A DNA stretch of 64,000 nt from positions 22,744,269-22,808,268 of the forward strand of contig CM056566.1 in the NCBI GenBank assembly GCA_029721515.1, written 5' to 3'. A program made the position numbers and the translations under genes. Under the pieces are notes generated by a model. It was not told the DNA's origin. It made no database searches and saw only the letters and a program-made list of their open reading frames with translations. Positions 58,962 to 64,000 of this stretch are shown one piece after another. How positions within the stretch are numbered: position 1 is the stretch's first letter; each line of letters starts with the position of its first letter. This DNA comes from Synanceia verrucosa (taxonomy: Eukaryota; Chordata; Actinopteri; Perciformes; Synanceiidae).

Positions 58962-59545
58962 CACGGGAGTCAAACATATCAAACATCTCCTGTCTGCCAT
59001 GGACAAAAACAGTACTTTCACCTCACAGAGTTGCTGGTTTATCGCTGCCTCCACTGGTTAGTTCGTTTGTGTTATTGTGTGACTTTGACGTGTTAAAAGG
59101 TTAGTTCAGATTCACCAAAAGTGGCACAACAACACAAACACACCAACATAAGCAACCACTGTGATCTGTGAGGTACAATTACTGTTTTTGGCCAGAACTG
59201 GTCTAATCCAGCGTACTGGATGTCTTTACTGCCAAATCTTCAATAAAACAACATACATCCAGCGTGCTAGGTGTTTTAACTCACACTCAGAGCTACTACC
59301 TTGGCACAGAAAAGAAAAATGATATGTCATCAGGTTTGAGGGCTTTTCATTATCTGATTTGTAAATGGATTATTTATTCAATATCTGAATGTTTTCTGCT
59401 GTGCCTCTTCACACTAAAAGAGAGGGAAACATCTGGAGCTCTTATAACTAATAGGTTAATATGAAGTGGTTTAAGTGGTCCGCTCCACTTGAGATCAAAT
59501 TGGGCTGAATGTTGCCCATGAGCTAAAATGAGTTTGACACCCCTG
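58962..59545 (-). mobile_element. hAT-like non-autonomous element (CAGGGGTG end)
   Basis: The right end, read in reverse, is CAGGGGTGTCAAACTCATTT, a very common fish hAT-derived terminus. It is followed by the usual GCCCAATTTGATCTCAAG-type interior. The left boundary CACGGGAGTCAAACATAT is a degraded partner. I see no 8-bp duplication, and the fold-back copy at 59000-59205 lies within it. Confidence 0.5.
59000..59205. mobile_element. Fold-back family copy inside a hAT-like unit
   Basis: The left arm has GACAAAAACAGTACTTTCAC, CTCACAGAGTTGCTGGTTTA and TCGCTGCCTCCACTGG. The right part has CTGTGATCTGTGAGGTACAA and TTACTGTTTTTGG in inverse order. The loop is longer than in the 60.3-kb copy. Confidence 0.5.
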
Positions 59546-62087
59546 GTTGAAAATGTGGCACTGGTCGGACAGAAAGTGTGTTCCCGTCAGCTGCTGCAGC
59601 AGATGATTCTTCATCAGCTTGCAGGGATTAGTCGGTACCAGTTACGCCCATAATCACACACTCACTCACACTAACACGTCCTCTCAAACCCACATTTGCT
59701 CCCAAGCATCCTGTCCACTGGCACATTCTCCTAAACACAGCGGCGAAACACATGCCGTCACACGCTAACGTGAGAGGTTTGAGCGGCGGCCAGGCCGTGA
59801 GCGCCGCGAGGCCTCATGATGGTCGGAGGGAGATTTGAGAAGCTTAGATGGAGCAGCGGACTGCAGCTGTGCCGAAATGATTTATATCAGCAGAAAAGAC
59901 ACAGACGTGTGAAACACAAGTTCATGTTATTGCAGCAGAATCACACATGACACGAATACTTAGCTGTGAAATCAATTTGCAGATTTGTCCGTGACGAACC
60001 CTAAATGATGCCGGTAGATTATGACTTTTTGTTTAGTCACAGCACGAAGAAGCGCTTAATGGACACTACTCTTATGTTTTCTTGAATTTCCCTCTGGATT
60101 AATAAAGTATCCATCTATCTATCTGTCTATACATCTGTCTATAATCATCAGTTATAAATGGTAAATTGAATTTAGTTGATATTTATTTTACTGTTAAGAA
60201 ATAATGAGAACATAATACCATTAAATATGTTGTCCACTACATTTAGAGTATTTTCACTGCTTTACCTTGCCATCACACAGTACTTTCATTGCTCTCTTTA
60301 AAGCCACCAGACTCCATTGACAAAAACAGTGTTTTACCTCACAGATCACAGGAGATGCTGGTTTATCGGCGCCTCCATCGGTTACTTTGTTTGATTTGAT
60401 GGAGGCAGCGATAGACCAACTCCTGTGACCTGTCAGGTAAAATTCAAGTTTTTGTCAATGGAGTCTGGAACACTTATTGATGTCATTCTTTTACTGTAGG
60501 TGTTTTAAATGTGAATTAAAGGCTCCTACTACTGACTATGGAGAAGAACCTCATGTAAGCACACTGTGAAACACCACAACTGCCCCTCAAAGTCAAAATG
60601 ACAAGCTGAAAATAGATTTTAAGTCTGCCTGGTGGTGACAATCAGTGTGGATAAAGTTATGGTGAATTAGCAGTAGTAGGCTACATGCTAATTTAAGATA
60701 AAATTATGAGGTACTTTGAGGTATGAGGTAATTAGTTCCATCACTTTTGGATTACTCCATATAATTAGCATCACCAGAAATGCCGGATAATTTCAAAGCA
60801 AAGCTCCTTACTGTAATAAATGGAGAGAAACCAGATAATTTCAAAGTAAAGCTCCTTACTGTAATAAAAGGAGGACAGACACCAGATCTCTCTTTTCTGC
60901 TCTTTAACACCACAAAGCATACAGGAAGTAGTGAACATCAGTTCAAACAGCCCTTCACAATAAAATGCTTCTCATTCTGGTTCCTTTAGAGCAAGACAAA
61001 TTCTTAACATCTCCTCCATCTTTGTTCCTAAAGTCAAAGTCATGATGAAAGTTGATCAAACAGGAAAAGGAACGTTTGTTTTTTTGTTTTTTTGTCCTGT
61101 TATAAAGATAGCTGTAGAGTAACTACATGATTTATTGATACTGTAATGTGATTACTAAGTTAACACCAGGAATGCTTTACACATAAATGTAGTCTAATTA
61201 CAGTAATGCACAGCTTCTAAAGTGTCACACTGGAGACAATGTGCTTCTTTAAATACTAAAAACAAGAAGAAATGGCTCAAAAAGGTCACATCAATGTCAA
61301 AGATGCCATCTTTCTCTTTTAAAACCAGGTTCTCCTCTCAAATGTTTTCCTTCCTCCTGACTCTATACTATTCTACCGTCAGAGTAACGCTGTAGTATGA
61401 ATCAGTCAACATGGCCTGGTGTGTCGAACACTCACACACTCATAAACACATATACGACACGCCGGCATATGGTTCTAGTTGAGAGCGAGTGGTTTTTGGA
61501 CAAAGGCCTTCTGCACGCGCAATATAGCTCAATGAGGCTACATTAGCCGTTACCCTCCCAGCAGAGAGTCCCTAATGAGCTCCTCTCACACTCACACTCT
61601 GTGACACACATTTTTAAAGACACATCATCATGTAACACGCATTTACTGCAGGAATGCATGCGCACATGCAAAAACACACACCGCTTTGGTCCCAGAGGGA
61701 TTTTGGGAGGCAGAAAGTGGAAACATGCCAGCAGCAGGGAAACAGATTCCACTCTCTTTCTTTCTTTGGGTCGAATACATTGATGGAATTATCTGTAATC
61801 TAATAATCTAATCAACAGCAAGGGGTCCAGTACATTCAGGCTCTAATAACAACAGTAACTGGATGAAGGAGAAAAACAGACACATTATAAAATATGGGAT
61901 GCAGTGCAGCAAAAAAACACTTTTTGGAGGACAAAGTTCAGACCTTTTCATGTTGATCCAATGAATTTGTATTTGTCAGTTTGGTTTGCAGAAACGCACT
62001 GAAACAGCCACCAACACTCAAAACAAGATTAAAGAAAGAAGTGTTAAAATCCACGCAGCAGAGCGAAAAACAGCCCAAAGTGATCGT
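59546..62087. other. Intergenic
   Basis: Contains a CTAT run at 60108-60140, the hairpin at 60298-60470 and a short direct repeat at about 60783-60870 (AATTTCAAAG(C/T)AAAGCTC twice). No gene is seen. Confidence 0.5.
60298..60470. mobile_element. Compact hairpin copy of the fold-back family
   Basis: The left arm (about 60307-60380) and right arm (about 60395-60469) are near-perfect inverse copies for about 75 bases, around a loop of roughly 15-20 bases. The arms start CCAGACTCCATTGACAAAAA and include TCACAGGAG and GCCTCCATC. A transcript would fold into one long hairpin. Confidence 0.65.
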
Positions 62088-62256
62088 CATTTCCCATTTT
62101 GAAATAGAGAGTCTCGTCTTTCATTTGAGCTATTCAGTGTTTTCAGAGTGATAGTACTAAATATTCTGTGGTTCTAGAAATATGACTCAAAATGGGCAAA
62201 AACGTTGGAACGAGGTACTTTCTGTTTTATAAAACGGCTGGCACTCTATGAGTTAA
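62088..62256 (+). mobile_element. piggyBac-type MITE, copy E (right half)
   Basis: Matches the right half of copy A from GAAATAGAGAGTCTC through TTTCATTTGAGCTATTCAG to the terminus GGCACTCTATGAGTTAA at 62256. The left half, with its regulatory-like motifs, is absent. Confidence 0.62.
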
Positions 62257-63388
62257 TGAGATTCAAAAACCTTGAAGACACAATCAGCAGAATTTGTCTG
62301 CAGCTTTTATTACAAATGTAGCTTAAATAGTCCAACAGCACCAAGAAGGAAACTGCAAACTGCACATTAGAAGAAGGATTCAGAGGAATTAGATGGAACA
62401 GATATCAGTTGCAATAACTGAGAAAAAGGCTGAACTAACCTTCTGGCACTTTCCCTAAAGATGGCCATTAACGCGTTAGAGACCGAGCGCCCTGCTGCTC
62501 GTCCACATTTCACTGCAGCTCTGAATTTCTGCTGCCACTTGGCAAAGACACACTTCAGACGACATGCATGGGACTAAACACCAAATTATCCTGCTCAGTT
62601 TCATTTCCAACACCTCAAATCTGCCAGATAGGGACACTTTCCTCCAGCAAAACACATTAACATGGTTTTATTTCTGGGCCTGTGAAGACTACCCTTATTA
62701 TTTCCTATATATAACCCATGAATGATTTTTACCCAGTTCTCATGATACGCCAACACAAAACACATGTAAGAGGAAGGGAATGCTACTGATCAGCACAAAG
62801 TCACAAGACTTATCGCCCCTCATATTTAACCGCCGTGAGCTGCAAGGCTATTTTGTTCCTTCCCACAGGTGTTAGGAGTTAATGCCGCCGGTCATGTGAC
62901 GGTCGCTCGGCTCTGGTCCCTCAGGATGCCTGGCGGGCTTCGTGGCTGTGAACAACCGGCCCGTGGCCTTCATCTGGGTTAGAAAATAACGGTGTTAACA
63001 ACTTCTCGCACAGCGTGGCTGTACTGCAGCACTACCGGCTGCCCACAAACAAGGGAAAGAAACACGAAACACACCACAGTGTTTCAAATAAAACTGTGGA
63101 TGTAGCATTTCATCGTTTTGTGGCGTCTCATGCAATAAAAAAAGTCAGATGAGGTAAATAATAAATTAAAAACTAAGGCTATTCAATCAGCCATGAGAAG
63201 TTGTTAATTATCATATTTTAATATTCATATTTTTGTGCCTTTCCCTCTTTTATTATTCTACCAAGCTTGAGGGACTATGGTTTGTTGTTTGTGTTGTTCC
63301 TGCTCAAAAAAAAACATAACATATTTTCTACCTGTTTTTATCTTTACTAGGTAGGCTATTCACCATTCTTTTGTGGAACCTCCCAGTA
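62257..63388. other. Intergenic
   Basis: Nothing beyond a slightly GC-rich patch at 62830-62990. No exon or repeat is recognised. Confidence 0.5.
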
Positions 63389-63598
63389 GGACTGCAATGT
63401 TAATTTCTCAATTAATCAATGAGATGTTTGGTTTATAAAATGTCAGAAAAAGTGGTGAAAAATGAGGATCAGTGTTTCCCAAAAGCCCAAGATGACATCC
63501 TCAAATTTTCTCTCATCGAAAAATGACTCAATGAATCAGCAAACTAGTTGCTAATTTAATCTAAGGGTTGACAATTAATCATTTTGCCATTGCAGCTC
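63389..63598 (+). mobile_element. TA-flanked MITE (GCTGCAAC family), whole copy
   Basis: The ends GGACTGCAATG and CATTGCAGCTC are inverted, with TA at 63387-63388 and 63599-63600. The interior contains TTTATAAAATGTCAGAAA and GTTTCCCAAAAGCCCAAGAT. It is non-coding. Confidence 0.62.
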
Positions 63599-64000
63599 TA
63601 CAAAAACATGCATATGGATCGTCATTAAAATAACACTGAAGCATCATCTTTAACTATCAGGGTCATAATGGTGTTTCCAGGCTAAATCAAATACCATTTT
63701 CTCAGCAGAGACAAAGGTAGAAAAGAAAAAACGGAAAAGAAAAGGGAAGCTGAGAGTAATAAATAAGAGTAACACCAAAAACAACAATGCACCTCTAAAA
63801 GCAACAAAGCTGGAGAGCCAAAGATGTTGAATGAAAGAGCTGGAAGACATGGAGGTGTCTCTGCAGACACACTCAGGCCTGTAAAGGAGCTCTGAGGCTG
63901 GGCAGGACCTGTGGACCGGGCCAGGACACCCACACAGAACGTATATAACACACCAAACATCTGGATACATGCACACTTCACAGCGGTGATCATCACTGTA

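Overview
The window looks like intergenic DNA from a teleost fish, probably a spiny-rayed (percomorph) species. It is AT-rich, has long CA/GT and GGAT microsatellites, and carries many short DNA-transposon derivatives (MITEs) plus a tRNA-headed SINE with a GGAT tail of a common fish type. I found no prokaryotic gene organisation, operons, CRISPR arrays, rRNA genes or intact tRNA genes. The species call is inference from repeat style and from the single gene.

Only one protein-coding gene can be supported. It is an intronless open reading frame at 36925-38085 (+) for a 386-residue zona pellucida (ZP) domain membrane protein, most like ZPLD1 (cupulin). It has a signal peptide, ZP-N and ZP-C cysteines, nine to ten N-glycosylation sequons, a furin-type RRKR site, one transmembrane segment and a very short basic tail. 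A TATA box lies about 120 bases upstream of the ATG, and poly(A) signals lie about 600-700 bases past the stop. The other open frames are short, mostly low-complexity, or overlap repeats, and I do not call them genes.

Layout: 1-15.4 kb is repeat-peppered intergenic DNA. It holds a fold-back element near 4 kb, two TTAA-flanked piggyBac-type MITEs (6.05 and 9.7 kb), and copies of an unclassified 350-400 bp family (4.5, 7.65 and 12.3 kb). From 15.4 to 20 kb there is a hAT-type MITE with an 8-bp target duplication, then large dinucleotide arrays (one an inverted GT/CA pair) and a 0.5-kb GGAT array. A 1.3-kb minisatellite of 36-42 bp hairpin-bearing monomers, with a 240-bp higher-order repeat, occupies 21.46-22.76 kb. 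From 22.8 to 36.8 kb there is a SINE, a second hAT MITE nested in an older repeat, a CpG-rich block at 30.2-30.6 kb, a 430-bp purine tract and more microsatellites. The gene sits at 36.8-38.8 kb. From 39 to 64 kb the sequence is again intergenic, with further MITEs, a near-perfect 75-bp-arm hairpin at 60.3 kb and candidate regulatory motifs (ISRE/PRDM1, YY1).

The most interesting structure outside the gene is the piggyBac-type MITE family. Its best copies carry a CTCF-like and a ZNF143-like motif about 35 bases apart. Two of the five copies landed at TTAA sites inside another MITE family. All regulatory assignments rest on motif recognition by eye and need conservation or chromatin data.
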